Shown here in pieces: positions 1 to 8,970 of a stretch of DNA of 64,000 bases. Made by a program: the position numbers and the translations under genes. The first letter of the stretch is position 1. Every line of letters begins with the position of its first letter. Below the pieces are notes generated by a model. The model was not told where the DNA came from. It searched no databases and saw only the letters and a program-made list of their open reading frames with translations. The DNA is from Bacillus sp. CH140a_4T (GTDB lineage Bacteria > Bacillota > Bacilli > Bacillales > Bacillaceae_G), in assembly GCF_008923725.1 (NCBI RefSeq), contig NZ_WBPF01000021.1, forward strand, positions 248,978-312,977. The letters run 5' to 3'.

Positions 1-215
1 ATAACACAGCCGTTGAAATATTTGAAACTATTTTTCTTCTATTCATTTTCACTAAAAACCCTCTCTTCTCACATATAACTTTCATCATTCTACTAATATT
101 AATTATTTATGTATAGAAAAAATATAATTAAAATCAATTCCAGACTATTTTCTCTATCATTAACAATATTATTGTTATATATTACAATTAAAAGATTCTT
201 TGGAGGTATTACCCG
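1..215. other. AT-rich lead-in
   Basis: Very AT-rich sequence upstream of the first gene. No coding frame, hairpin or recognisable operator was seen apart from the Shine-Dalgarno site (ggaggt, about 202-207) of the next gene. Confidence 0.4.
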
Positions 216-791
216 TTGAAGAAATTATTTTTTAATAAACGGACAATAATTATTTCTATTTTTATTATTACCTGTACGATTTTCTACGCAATTAAAGATA
301 AAAATAATAACGCAAAAACTACCGTAGAAACAGTTGATACAAAAAGTTTTAAAACTAAATTAAAACCAAAAATTGATGAATTAACTACAAATTATAATGA
401 CATAATCGAAAAAGATTGGTTGCCTGCCTGGGAAGAAATTAACACGAGCGGAGATTCAGTAGATAGAGATAAACTATTAGTTACAATGAGTGCTGTTTCC
501 AAACAATATGAAAACATTATGAACGAAATAGATACTTTGAAAATTATAGAAAATATATCAGAAGTACAAATACAAGAACAACTAGTTTATTTCACAACTG
601 AATTTAAGGCTGCTTCTAAATTTATGAAAAACGCGGCAGATTTAATTATAGACGGAACCAAAAACTCTACTCTAAACAGTGCAACAATTGAAAATACTAA
701 ACATGCTTTAGGCCTTGCGGATCAACATATTGTCATTGCTTTATCTACTTTAACTGAAGTTGAAGAGAAATTAAGACTTGCAAAAAAATAA
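216..791 (+). CDS. membrane-anchored protein of unknown function
   Basis: A 191-residue protein starting at TTG, chosen because a strong ggaggt site lies 8 bases upstream. Residues 1-9 are basic and about 11-26 form one hydrophobic segment, so it should be anchored with the rest outside. The remainder is a charged, predominantly helical domain with no cysteine pairs or catalytic motif that I recognise. It stands alone: the following riboswitch has its own promoter. The family is not recognised. Membrane anchoring is inference from hydrophobicity. Confidence 0.7.
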   Translation: MKKLFFNKRTIIISIFIITCTIFYAIKDKNNNAKTTVETVDTKSFKTKLKPKIDELTTNYNDIIEKDWLPAWEEINTSGDSVDRDKLLVTMSAVSKQYENIMNEIDTLKIIENISEVQIQEQLVYFTTEFKAASKFMKNAADLIIDGTKNSTLNSATIENTKHALGLADQHIVIALSTLTEVEEKLRLAKK

Positions 792-822
792 AACTGTTTA
801 CTATTTTAAAGTAAAAAAAAGA

Positions 823-851
823 TTGCAATTCACATTTTGTCTGTCTATAAT
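823..851 (+). promoter_or_regulatory. sigma-A promoter of the glycine riboswitch transcript
   Basis: TTGCAA at 823-828 and TATAAT at 846-851 with exactly 17 bases between. This is a near-consensus sigma-A promoter placing the transcript start near 858, about 30-40 bases before the first aptamer. Confidence 0.75.
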
Positions 852-889
852 ATTTTTATTGATTTACAATCAATGCTTTTATAAATTTT

Positions 890-1209
890 ATAATTCGGAT
901 GAACCATTCAGGAGAAGATCTATTGATCTACCGACGGGGCAAAAAGTTGTAAAACCAACTTTGAAACTCTCAGGTCTTGGTTACAAGTAGAACTGCATGG
1001 GGACGAACCTCTGGAGAGACTCCCTCTCGCTTTATATAGCGCGGAGGAAAACGAGCACCGAAGGAGCAAATCCGCTACTATTGCGGATAATCTCTCAGGT
1101 AAAAGGACAGAGACAAGCGAAAGAAAATGCCGATTTGTATCGGTTTATTTTTCTATCCCTTGTTTCTCCAGAGACCATTTCATTTTCTTGAAGTGGTTTT
1201 TATTTTTTC
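890..1209 (+). ncRNA. tandem glycine riboswitch with downstream terminator
   Basis: Two consecutive glycine (gcvT-type) aptamers. The first has the conserved segments near 909 (cagga), 930-943 (ccgacggggcaaa) and 967-985 (ctctcaggt). The second has ggagagactcc at 1012-1022, caccgaaggagcaaa at 1056-1070 and ctctcaggtaaaaggacaga at 1092-1111. A hairpin (ACCATTT 1174-1180 with AAGTGGT 1191-1197) followed by a T-rich run lies just before the symporter gene and is the likely expression platform. The family and its tandem architecture are established; control of the symporter by glycine is inferred from position. Confidence 0.9.
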
Positions 1210-1227
1210 ATAAAAAGGAGAATACAG

Positions 1228-2595
1228 ATGGAGACAGTAAGTACAGTATTAGAACAACTCAATCACTATGTGTGGGGATTACCAACGTTGTTGTTACTCG
1301 TTGGTACTGGTATCATTCTCACAGTGCGTTTAAAAGGTTTACAGTTTAGTAAACTATTATACGCTCACAAACTAGCTTTTAAAAAATCAGAAGATACATC
1401 TTCCTCTGGAGATATTAGCCACTTCCAAGCACTTATGACAGCTATGGCGGCAACGATTGGTATGGGAAATATAGCTGGTGTTGCAACTGCTGTGACGATC
1501 GGTGGTCCCGGTGCAATCTTTTGGATGTGGATTACTGCTTTGTTCGGAATGGCAACAAAATATGCCGAAGCCATTCTTGCGGTGAAATATCGTGTTAGTA
1601 ATGAAAATGGTGAATATTCAGGTGGACCAATGTACTATTTAGAACGTGGTTTAGGTAAGAAATGGCTTGCTGTTTTATTTGCGATATTCGGTACAACTGC
1701 TTCTTTCGGTATCGGTAATATGGTGCAATCTAACTCAGTTGCAGAGGCAATGCGAATTAATTTCTCTTTCCCTCCTGCTTTAACTGGTATACTAATGGCA
1801 TTTTTAATCGCAATTGTTATTTTAGGCGGTGTAAAAAAAATCGGGAAAGTGACGGGATATGTCGTTCCTATTAAAGCTTTCTTTTATATCATTGCTGGTC
1901 TTATCATTATTTTCTATCACTACGACCAAATTCCAGAAGCATTTTCACTTATTTTTTCTGGTGCATTTAATGGTACGGCAGCTGCTGGTGGTTTTATTGG
2001 GGCAACAGTTGCATCAGCTATCCAAATCGGAATGGCGCGTGGTGTATTTGCGAACGAAGCTGGTTTAGGGAGTGCACCAATTGCGGCGGCGGCAGCAAAA
2101 ACTGATTCGCCTGCAAAGCAAGCTTTAGTTTCAATGACTGGTACTTTTCTAGATACATTTATTGTATGTACAATTACAGGACTAGTATTAATTACTACAG
2201 GTGCTTGGAAATCTGGTAAAACTGGTGTTGAAGCTACAACACTTGCGTTCCAATCTGTATTCGGTACTGCTGGTAGTATGATTCTCGGTATCGCTATAAT
2301 TTTATTCGCCTACTCTACTATTTTAGGCTGGTCGTATTATGGAGAAAAATGTGTAGCTTATTTATTCGGAGAAAGTGCTGTTAAATATTATAAAGCAATC
2401 TTTATCGTCATGATTGCAATTGGTGCTAATTTAAAGCTAGGAATCGTATGGACATTTGCTGATATTGCAAATGGACTTATGGCAATTCCAAACTTAATTG
2501 GTCTAATTGGATTAAGTAGTATTGTTGTTGCTGAAACGAATCGCTTTTTACAAGCAGAGAAATTGAAAGAAAACAATAAAAAACAGGCAAGTTAA
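1228..2595 (+). CDS. sodium:alanine/glycine symporter (AGCS family)
   Basis: A 455-residue polytopic membrane protein of the alanine/glycine:cation symporter family, which takes up alanine or glycine with Na+ (or H+). It has about ten hydrophobic segments and the family signature region around residues 93-113 (GGPGAIFWMW then GMATKYAEA). Length is typical. The ATG start has aaggag 8 bases upstream. A tandem glycine riboswitch precedes it, so glycine is a likely substrate or signal. It is monocistronic, ending in a strong terminator. Confidence 0.93.
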   Translation: METVSTVLEQLNHYVWGLPTLLLLVGTGIILTVRLKGLQFSKLLYAHKLAFKKSEDTSSSGDISHFQALMTAMAATIGMGNIAGVATAVTIGGPGAIFWMWITALFGMATKYAEAILAVKYRVSNENGEYSGGPMYYLERGLGKKWLAVLFAIFGTTASFGIGNMVQSNSVAEAMRINFSFPPALTGILMAFLIAIVILGGVKKIGKVTGYVVPIKAFFYIIAGLIIIFYHYDQIPEAFSLIFSGAFNGTAAAGGFIGATVASAIQIGMARGVFANEAGLGSAPIAAAAAKTDSPAKQALVSMTGTFLDTFIVCTITGLVLITTGAWKSGKTGVEATTLAFQSVFGTAGSMILGIAIILFAYSTILGWSYYGEKCVAYLFGESAVKYYKAIFIVMIAIGANLKLGIVWTFADIANGLMAIPNLIGLIGLSSIVVAETNRFLQAEKLKENNKKQAS

Positions 2596-2601
2596 TCTAT
2601 G

Positions 2602-2642
2602 AAAAAAGGAATGACTCATACATGATGAGCATTCCTTTTTTT
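2602..2642 (+). terminator. intrinsic terminator of the AGCS gene
   Basis: Stem AAAAAAGGAATG with CATTCCTTTTTTT enclosing a second small stem (ctcat/atgag), directly after the stop codon and ending in a T run. Confidence 0.9.
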
Positions 2643-2828
2643 ATCCCCTCTTTTACTTAATTACTTTCATTAAAAATATATTTATATCAATGTTTACTCC
2701 TTTTTATTCCTCCAATAGTTTTTCACATAAATGTCATAAATCGTATGGTCTAACTATATAGTTGAAAAGGAGTGCAACATTAAAGTGCCGCTGAAAAAAC
2801 TCATCCAAGAAAAGGGAGGAAAAATCTT

Positions 2829-4022
2829 TTGAAAAACAAAATCATTGTTTTCCTATCTGTTTTATCATTTATTATTGGTGGTTTCTTCTTTAACACGAAT
2901 ACTTCAAGCGCTGAAACATCATCTACTGATTACGTTCCTAACCAATTAATCGTTAAGTTCAAGCAAAATGCTTCTTTAAGTAATGTGCAATCTTTTCATA
3001 AATCTGTCGGAGCTAATGTCTTATCTAAAGATGATAAGTTAGGTTTTGAAGTCGTTCAATTTTCGAAAGGTACTGTAAAAGAAAAAATAAAGAGTTATAA
3101 AAATAATCCAGATGTAGAATATGCAGAACCGAATTATTACGTTCACGCCTTTTGGAATCCAAACGACCCATATTTTAAAAATCAATATGGATTGCAAAAG
3201 ATTCAAGCTCCACAAGCTTGGGATAGCCAACGAAGTGATCCTGGTGTAAAAGTAGCTATTATTGATACAGGAGTTCAAGGCTCACACCCTGATTTGGCTT
3301 CGAAAGTAATTTACGGGCATGATTATGTTGATAACGACAATACATCTGATGATGGTAATGGCCATGGTACACATTGCGCTGGAATTACTGGAGCACTTAC
3401 GAATAACAGTGTCGGAATTGCTGGTGTTGCCCCACAAACTTCAATTTATGCTGTCCGCGTATTAGATAATCAAGGAAGTGGTACTCTTGATGCTGTAGCG
3501 CAGGGTATTCGAGAAGCTGCTGATTCGGGTGCAAAAGTAATTAGTTTAAGTTTAGGAGCTCCAAATGGTGGTACTGCATTACAACAAGCCGTTCAATATG
3601 CATGGAATAAAGGTTCTGTTATAGTTGCAGCTGCTGGAAATGCTGGAAATACAAAAGCTAATTACCCTGCTTATTACAGCGAAGTGATTGCAGTTGCTTC
3701 TACAGATCAATCAGATAAGAAATCTTCATTTTCTACTTATGGTAGCTGGGTAGATGTTGCAGCACCAGGTTCAAATATATATTCCACATATAAAGGAAGC
3801 TCATATCAATCATTAAGTGGTACATCTATGGCAACACCTCATGTTGCAGGAGTCGCTGCTCTTTTAGCAAATCAAGGATATAGCAATACACAAATCCGCC
3901 AAATTATTGAGTCTACTACTGATAAAATTAGTGGTACAGGTACGTACTGGAAAAACGGTAGAGTCAATGCATATAAGGCTGTACAATTCGCTAAGCAATT
4001 ACAAGAAAATAAAGCTTCTTAA
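2829..4022 (+). CDS. secreted subtilisin-like serine protease (thermitase/Ak.1 type)
   Basis: A 397-residue pre-pro-protease with a TTG start preceded by gggagga. Residues 1-28 are a signal peptide, about 35-107 an inhibitor I9 propeptide, and about 118-390 the S8 catalytic domain. The triad is visible: Asp146 in IIDTG, His179 in GHGTHC and Ser333 in GTSMATPH, with oxyanion Asn271 in AAAGNAG. A cysteine (Cys183) sits just after the catalytic histidine. The closest known type is the thermitase/Ak.1 group of calcium-stabilised extracellular proteases. It has its own transcript. Confidence 0.95.
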   Translation: MKNKIIVFLSVLSFIIGGFFFNTNTSSAETSSTDYVPNQLIVKFKQNASLSNVQSFHKSVGANVLSKDDKLGFEVVQFSKGTVKEKIKSYKNNPDVEYAEPNYYVHAFWNPNDPYFKNQYGLQKIQAPQAWDSQRSDPGVKVAIIDTGVQGSHPDLASKVIYGHDYVDNDNTSDDGNGHGTHCAGITGALTNNSVGIAGVAPQTSIYAVRVLDNQGSGTLDAVAQGIREAADSGAKVISLSLGAPNGGTALQQAVQYAWNKGSVIVAAAGNAGNTKANYPAYYSEVIAVASTDQSDKKSSFSTYGSWVDVAAPGSNIYSTYKGSSYQSLSGTSMATPHVAGVAALLANQGYSNTQIRQIIESTTDKISGTGTYWKNGRVNAYKAVQFAKQLQENKAS

Positions 4023-4074
4023 GAAATAAAGCAAAACTTTAATCAGTCGATCTATCATTAATACGAAATAAAAT

Positions 4075-4111
4075 AGAAGGAGAGACTTCTACAATTAAAG
4101 CCTCTCCTTCT
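4075..4111 (-). terminator. terminator between the converging protease and DinB-like genes
   Basis: A ten-base perfect stem (AGAAGGAGAG 4075-4084 with CTCTCCTTCT 4102-4111). The T-rich tail (ATTTTATTT) is on the minus side, so it mainly ends the DinB-like transcript, though it may also stop the protease mRNA. Confidence 0.8.
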
Positions 4112-4122
4112 TACAAACTATA

Positions 4123-4647
4123 TTACTCCCCCTGCTTTTTAACCATATGTAAATATAGTACAAAATCCATCATTGTCGACGAATGACCAAGTTGACGGAT
4201 CATCGCTGTTATATTTCCTCTATGATATGTACCATGATTTACGACATGTTGCACTAATTCTAAAATTGAAGTTTCTAATTTCCCTACATATGGATTCTCG
4301 ATAACAAATACAGCATTCACGTCTTGTATTGTAATTAAAAAGTCTATATATTGTTTTGCCATGTTTTCAAACATTTTTTCTAATTCATGTAACGATTTAT
4401 TCTCGATTTCTGTTCGTAAGCTTTCTCGGTCTTGTATTGCTTCATTCATACTTTTACCATGCAATATATGCAACCACACTTGATCTGTAATATAAATATG
4501 CGCAAAAGTATCCTTAATTGATGGGAATACGCTCTGTATCTGTTCCTTAAAAATCGTCTCATAGTTTGGTAATTCTTTTAGTCGATTGAACAATCGTGTA
4601 TTAGCCCAAGCATGGTAATTCACCTGTTTTAACATGTACTCTTTCAA
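4123..4647 (-). CDS. DinB/YfiT-like metalloenzyme-fold protein
   Basis: A 174-residue protein with the DinB-family four-helix layout: HAWAN near residues 12-16, a histidine in ITDQVWLH near 56-59, and HVVNHGTYHRGN near 135-147. The spaced histidines form the usual metal triad. Members are thiol-dependent transferases or hydrolases, mostly of unknown substrate. It starts at TTG behind agggggcg. It lies 16 bases after the DUF3891 gene and is probably co-transcribed with it. Confidence 0.8.
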   Translation of the reverse strand: MKEYMLKQVNYHAWANTRLFNRLKELPNYETIFKEQIQSVFPSIKDTFAHIYITDQVWLHILHGKSMNEAIQDRESLRTEIENKSLHELEKMFENMAKQYIDFLITIQDVNAVFVIENPYVGKLETSILELVQHVVNHGTYHRGNITAMIRQLGHSSTMMDFVLYLHMVKKQGE

Positions 4648-4663
4648 TCGTAATCGCCCCCTA

Positions 4664-5428
4664 TTATATGAAATGAATGGTTTGTTTCTTCATTTCTGAT
4701 TCTCTATCAGCCTTTGCAATCCCTTTTCCTTCAATTTCACGTTTATTTATAGTTTTATATTTTACATACGTATGAAATTCCGTTTGAAATGGAAACGGTG
4801 TGATCCGAATTGTTTCCTCGTCCACCCACTCTGCTTGAACAGGTTTCTCCTCCTTATTATTAAACATTTCTGTTCCTTCAAAACCATCTTTAAACAAATC
4901 AATTTCATCTTTCTTTTCTACACCAGGTTTATTCATACATACGTATAAAGAAAGTTCATCGCAAAACTTTAATAATCTATAATGTTTATCGAACATCGCA
5001 AATTGTTCTTTTGTTAACGTTTTCAATATTCTTTTTTGTCGTTCCAATTCCCCTGTATAAAATGAAAGCATCTCTTCATCTTCCTCATTTAATGGAAATG
5101 ATAAAAAATGTTTACTACAAAGTAATGCGCCGTATGGATTTGAATCTTCAATTTCATTCAAACCAATCGTATAAAAAACAAAGCGCAATGAACTTGGACA
5201 ATCCATAAATGTATATGGAATATTTTTAGCATCATTCAAAATTGGTACTTTATCAAGTTCTATCCATCCTCTATCATGCTCATATATTGCATCAATTGTC
5301 TCTTTTAAGTATGTTTCATCTTCAAAAAAATCTTCTTTTATATGCTTTGCAATCTCTCCAGCTAAAAAACCATGATCATGTTGACGAATTAATATACTTT
5401 CTTTCTCATTCTTTTCACGAAAAATCAT
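4664..5428 (-). CDS. DUF3891 family protein
   Basis: A 254-residue soluble protein whose N-terminus (IRQHDHGFLAGEIA, about residues 14-27) and following YEHDRGW segment match the DUF3891 pattern, an uncharacterised family with conserved His-Asp pairs suggesting metal binding. There is no signal peptide. It is the first gene of a two-gene unit with the DinB-like gene. The biochemical role is unknown. Confidence 0.7.
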   Translation of the reverse strand: MIFREKNEKESILIRQHDHGFLAGEIAKHIKEDFFEDETYLKETIDAIYEHDRGWIELDKVPILNDAKNIPYTFMDCPSSLRFVFYTIGLNEIEDSNPYGALLCSKHFLSFPLNEEDEEMLSFYTGELERQKRILKTLTKEQFAMFDKHYRLLKFCDELSLYVCMNKPGVEKKDEIDLFKDGFEGTEMFNNKEEKPVQAEWVDEETIRITPFPFQTEFHTYVKYKTINKREIEGKGIAKADRESEMKKQTIHFI

Positions 5429-5632
5429 TCATATTCTCCCCCTCATTCTCATATTACAGCGTTTTCTATACATCAATTCTTAATTAATCCCTAATTATTA
5501 GCAGGGATTCAGTCTCTTACAACGAAATTAACATAACTATATAGTATTCTTTCTAACCATATAAATAGCTTTCTCTATACTATCCATTATACTAAAACAT
5601 TCAATCTAAAAAACTTTTTATGAGGTGAAAAC

Positions 5633-5905
5633 ATGAACAAAACAGAATTAGTTAAAAACGTGGCACAATCCGCTGATATTTCTCAAAAGGAAGCTTCTGC
5701 AGCGGTACAATCCGTATTTGACACAATTGCTACTGCATTACAATCTGGTGATAAAGTTCAATTAATCGGCTTTGGAACTTTTGAAGTGCGCGAAAGATCT
5801 GCTCGTACAGGACGTAACCCGCAAACTGGCGAAGAAATTCAAATCGCTGCTGGTAAAGTTCCAGCATTTAAAGCAGGTAAAGAGTTAAAAGAAGCTGTGA
5901 AATAA
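5633..5905 (+). CDS. hup: HU family DNA-binding protein
   Basis: A 90-residue nucleoid protein with the full HU fold. The arm signature is [20 protein letters not shown] (residues 46-65), followed by [17 protein letters not shown]. It binds and bends DNA as a dimer. Start ATG has gaggtg upstream. It is monocistronic and ends in a terminator shared with the bacillibactin operon. Cereus-group genomes carry several HU paralogues and this may not be the main one. Confidence 0.95.
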   Translation: MNKTELVKNVAQSADISQKEASAAVQSVFDTIATALQSGDKVQLIGFGTFEVRERSARTGRNPQTGEEIQIAAGKVPAFKAGKELKEAVK

Positions 5906-5906
5906 A

Positions 5907-5946
5907 CAAGAAACCAGCCATTTTATAGGCTGGTTTCTTGTTTTAT
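5907..5946. terminator. bidirectional terminator (HU / dhb operon end)
   Basis: Thirteen-base perfect stem CAAGAAACCAGCC (5907-5919) with GGCTGGTTTCTTG (5928-5940), T run on the plus side and an AT-rich tail on the minus side. It ends the HU gene and is the only terminator seen for the minus-strand dhb operon. Confidence 0.9.
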
Positions 5947-6485
5947 TTAAGTAATTCCTTTATATTCTCAGCATGATACACTTCACAAATATAAAATATG
6001 CATTTGCAATTACTTACAATTTGATATTTTCTAGTTGGATACACATTCGCCGTAACAGAGCATCCATCAAACAATTCAATAATATTCCCAGATGGCTGAT
6101 ATCCTTCGTATAGTACGTTTCTTCTTACTTCCATCTTTTCTATAAGTTTTTCAACTGGAATGTTTCCACTCTCTAACTCACTCTTAATTGTATTTGGTAA
6201 AAACGAAGTGTCCGCAAAAATTAGATTCTCAGATAACACTTTTCCTTTATAACTAACATTGGATACACGGTAAAGAAATGTTCCGTTTTTATCAAAGAAA
6301 TTCTTTGCTTCTTTCGGGATGTACTGTCTATCAATTACCTCTTGTTCGAGAACATCAAACTGAACTGTATCATTCAAAAGCTTTTCTAAAGCATGAATAG
6401 ACGATATATCTCCAGAAAATAAAATATTTTTAATTGCTTGTACATTATAAGTGAATTCATTTGTTCTATTTTCCGCTACTAACAT
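5943..6485 (-). CDS. chorismate lyase-like (DUF98/UbiC-fold) protein, last gene of the dhb operon
   Basis: A 180-residue protein. The ATG at 6485 is preferred because gaggtg lies 7 bases upstream. The pattern fits the chorismate-lyase-like fold: Tyr-Arg-Val strand near residue 77, NLIFADTSFLPNTI near 92, then IPVEKLIEK and VRRNVLYEG near 113-133. Chorismate lyases release pyruvate from chorismate to give 4-hydroxybenzoate; the same fold serves as the UTRA ligand-sensing domain. It lies 35 bases after the PPTase gene with no terminator between, so it should be iron-regulated with bacillibactin synthesis. Activity is not established. Confidence 0.55.
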   Translation of the reverse strand: MLVAENRTNEFTYNVQAIKNILFSGDISSIHALEKLLNDTVQFDVLEQEVIDRQYIPKEAKNFFDKNGTFLYRVSNVSYKGKVLSENLIFADTSFLPNTIKSELESGNIPVEKLIEKMEVRRNVLYEGYQPSGNIIELFDGCSVTANVYPTRKYQIVSNCKCIFYICEVYHAENIKELLK

Positions 6486-6520
6486 GAGGAACACCTCTTC
6501 TATAAGATATTTTATTAAAC

Positions 6521-7270
6521 CTATTTATAATTTAAAAGCGCTACTGCGTCTAACTGTGTGATTTTAGTTACTTCTTTACTAAATATTGCAATAGAAGCCA
6601 AATAATCTATACTTGGTCTTATATCTTCCATCATTGTATGTTCTACTAACTCTTCTCTATCCTTAAAAACCAACAAATTTGGAGGATCATTTGGAGCTGA
6701 CACGGTAATATCCATTGGTGGAATCATTAGCCCTTCACCTGTTCCTTTTAACACTGCTTCTTTTCGAGTCCAATATGTTAAAAAACCTTCAATTTTCTGT
6801 TCATCTCGTAATTTCATAATTTGTGCTATTTCAATGTCCGTTAATATACCCTCTGCCATTTTCATAACATCTACATTTGGATTTATTTGTTCAACATCAA
6901 CGCCTACAGGTGCAGATTTTGTAAATGCAACAACAACCCACTCACCCGAATGAGAAACAGATAACTGCGGCATGCCTTCTGGTAATTGTGGTCTGCCATG
7001 TTGTAACTTACATACTGGGCACATTCGATCAATAGGTACTTGAACTGGCGACATAGAAAGTATCTTTCCAAGGACTAATCTACTAATTACACAACCTATT
7101 ATAAATCGTGCACGATCTGCCGAATGGTGATATGAATTTGCTTTCTCTCGTTCAACGCCATTTAGTAAATTGTAATGCCATGATTGTAAATCTGAAATTC
7201 TTCCCCACCATATTTGACAATCATTCTCATTAAGAGTTGGTATAGAATCTACAACTTTACTTTCTATCAT
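6521..7270 (-). CDS. 4'-phosphopantetheinyl transferase (Sfp type)
   Basis: A 249-residue enzyme of the Sfp superfamily that moves phosphopantetheine from CoA onto carrier-protein serines, activating the DhbB and DhbF carriers encoded upstream. The Mg-binding motif GVDVEQINP is near residues 123-131, and the W-x-x-KEA-x-x-K motif (TYWTRKEAVLKGTGEG) near 168-183. A CPVC pair near residue 84 is unusual. Start ATG has aaggaga upstream. It is part of the dhb operon, 33 bases after the MFS gene. Confidence 0.9.
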   Translation of the reverse strand: MIESKVVDSIPTLNENDCQIWWGRISDLQSWHYNLLNGVEREKANSYHHSADRARFIIGCVISRLVLGKILSMSPVQVPIDRMCPVCKLQHGRPQLPEGMPQLSVSHSGEWVVVAFTKSAPVGVDVEQINPNVDVMKMAEGILTDIEIAQIMKLRDEQKIEGFLTYWTRKEAVLKGTGEGLMIPPMDITVSAPNDPPNLLVFKDREELVEHTMMEDIRPSIDYLASIAIFSKEVTKITQLDAVALLNYK

Positions 7271-7303
7271 GTAAACTCTCCTTTATACAACGAATATCAA
7301 TTG

Positions 7304-8746
7304 TTATTCATTGACAAGTGCTTTCTGTTTTTTTGATACGGATAACATTTTTTCTTTCTTCTTTGACATTACCTCTTTATCAGAAATACGTAAAGAAAAT
7401 AGTAATGCTACGAGTAAAAATATTGCTGATCCAATTAATGCCGCTTGATAGGGTAAGAAATCTGACTGAGCATTATTTTGTGCACTATTATTTCCAAAAC
7501 CGGCTAGTATACTAGCTAAAACAGCGACCCCTATTGCAGATCCTAATCGATTTTGCACATTAAATATAGTAGTTGCTCTCCCCATAGAAGGTGGCATGAT
7601 ATTGTTAAATGCAGAAAATTGGACTGCTCCAACAGACTGACCTAAGAAAATACCTATACCAAACAATAATGCCCGTATTTGCCATGGATTCGTATCGTGA
7701 TTTACAAAACTTAATAAAACGAAGATAACGGCCGTACAAACTAACCCAATAGAGATTACCTTGCGAGCTCCTAATTTCTTATATGACCATGGTACAATCT
7801 GTGACGATATCATTAATCCAATCGCCTCAGGGAACGTTGTAAGACCTGATTCCAGTGCGGAAACTCCTATTACATTTTGATACATAAGTGGAAAAATAAA
7901 CAACATTCCTAGTAAACCAGCGGATGAAAACAATGAAATAAGACTCATTTTTCTAAAGACTGGTTCTTTTAATAAGCGTAAATCTAACATCGGTTGCTTT
8001 ACTCTAAGTTCTACAATAATAAACAACGCAATGAATACAGTCCCAATTATTCCAGTACTTATAATCTCTGGGGAAGCCCATCCTTTTGACGGCCCTTGAC
8101 TAAGTGCATAGATTAGCATCGCAAATCCGGGTGCTGAAAGAACAAAACCGAGAGAATCAAAGCGACCAGCTGATTTTTCAATATGCTCTTTTAAAAATAG
8201 AAGACCGAATAGTAACGCTACGATTCCAAACGGTAAATTAATATAAAATGCCCAGCGCCAAGACATTTGATCTACAAAGAAACCGCCAATAATCGGTCCT
8301 ACTGCCGGTGCGACAGCAATTGGCAACACAATAAACCGTGAAATTTTCGGCCTTTCCTCTGGTGAAAATGTTCGAAATAACATCGCCATCCCGACTGGTG
8401 TTAAAAGCCCCCCGCCAGCACCTTGCATGATACGAAAAATATTCAATGAAGTAATATCGTTCGCTATTCCACATAATACAGACGCAGTTGTAAATACGAA
8501 AAGAGCGGTTAGAAATACCCTTTTCGTACCGAAGCGATCTCCTAGCCAACCAGAAATCGGAAGGAAAACAGCTAAGCTAACTAAATACCCAACATTAACC
8601 GTCCCCATTGCAGATGTAGGCACTTGTAGTTCTTTACTTATCGTTTGGAGTGCTACATTCACAATCGTTGCATCCATCGCAGCCATAAACATCGCTGTTA
8701 TATATACGATACTTACAACTACTTTTGGATTTATTTTTGCCTTCAT
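7304..8746 (-). CDS. MFS transporter, DHA2 (EmrB/QacA) family; candidate bacillibactin exporter
   Basis: A 480-residue, about 14-helix major facilitator with the DHA2 motif DATIVNVALQTI in helix 1 and GWLGDRFGTKRVFL in the first cytoplasmic loop. DHA2 members are proton-driven exporters. Its ATG shares one base with the stop codon of the mbtH gene (TAATG), giving translational coupling inside the dhb operon. Export of bacillibactin is inferred from this position. In B. subtilis the known exporter is a different MFS protein. Confidence 0.85.
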   Translation of the reverse strand: MKAKINPKVVVSIVYITAMFMAAMDATIVNVALQTISKELQVPTSAMGTVNVGYLVSLAVFLPISGWLGDRFGTKRVFLTALFVFTTASVLCGIANDITSLNIFRIMQGAGGGLLTPVGMAMLFRTFSPEERPKISRFIVLPIAVAPAVGPIIGGFFVDQMSWRWAFYINLPFGIVALLFGLLFLKEHIEKSAGRFDSLGFVLSAPGFAMLIYALSQGPSKGWASPEIISTGIIGTVFIALFIIVELRVKQPMLDLRLLKEPVFRKMSLISLFSSAGLLGMLFIFPLMYQNVIGVSALESGLTTFPEAIGLMISSQIVPWSYKKLGARKVISIGLVCTAVIFVLLSFVNHDTNPWQIRALLFGIGIFLGQSVGAVQFSAFNNIMPPSMGRATTIFNVQNRLGSAIGVAVLASILAGFGNNSAQNNAQSDFLPYQAALIGSAIFLLVALLFSLRISDKEVMSKKKEKMLSVSKKQKALVNE

Positions 8747-8970
8747 TATCGTTTTCCTACTAATATTTTTTCGCCAACTTGATTACTTTTTGGATTCAAA
8801 TCTTTCCAGTTATTTTCAACATATTGTAAACAATCATTCCTACTAGCCTCTTCATGTACGACATTCCAACCAATAGGTACATCAAGAAAGACAGGCCAGA
8901 GAGAATACTGGCCCTCCTCATTTTTTAATACTTTATATGTGTAATTATCATTTTCAAACGGATTCGTCAT
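8746..8970 (-). CDS. mbtH: MbtH-like NRPS accessory protein
   Basis: A 74-residue MbtH-like protein that binds and activates NRPS adenylation domains. The family pattern NPFEN near the start, the [15 protein letters not shown] segment (residues 21-35) and the [10 protein letters not shown] helix are all present with the conserved tryptophans. It overlaps the end of dhbF by four bases and its stop overlaps the MFS start, so the three genes are translationally coupled. Its partner should be DhbF. Confidence 0.95.
   Translation of the reverse strand: MTNPFENDNYTYKVLKNEEGQYSLWPVFLDVPIGWNVVHEEASRNDCLQYVENNWKDLNPKSNQVGEKILVGKR

Noticed and set aside
778-1191. Two plus-strand reading frames over the riboswitch region
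   Set aside because: They coincide with the conserved aptamer sequences, have no ribosome sites and would encode nothing recognisable.
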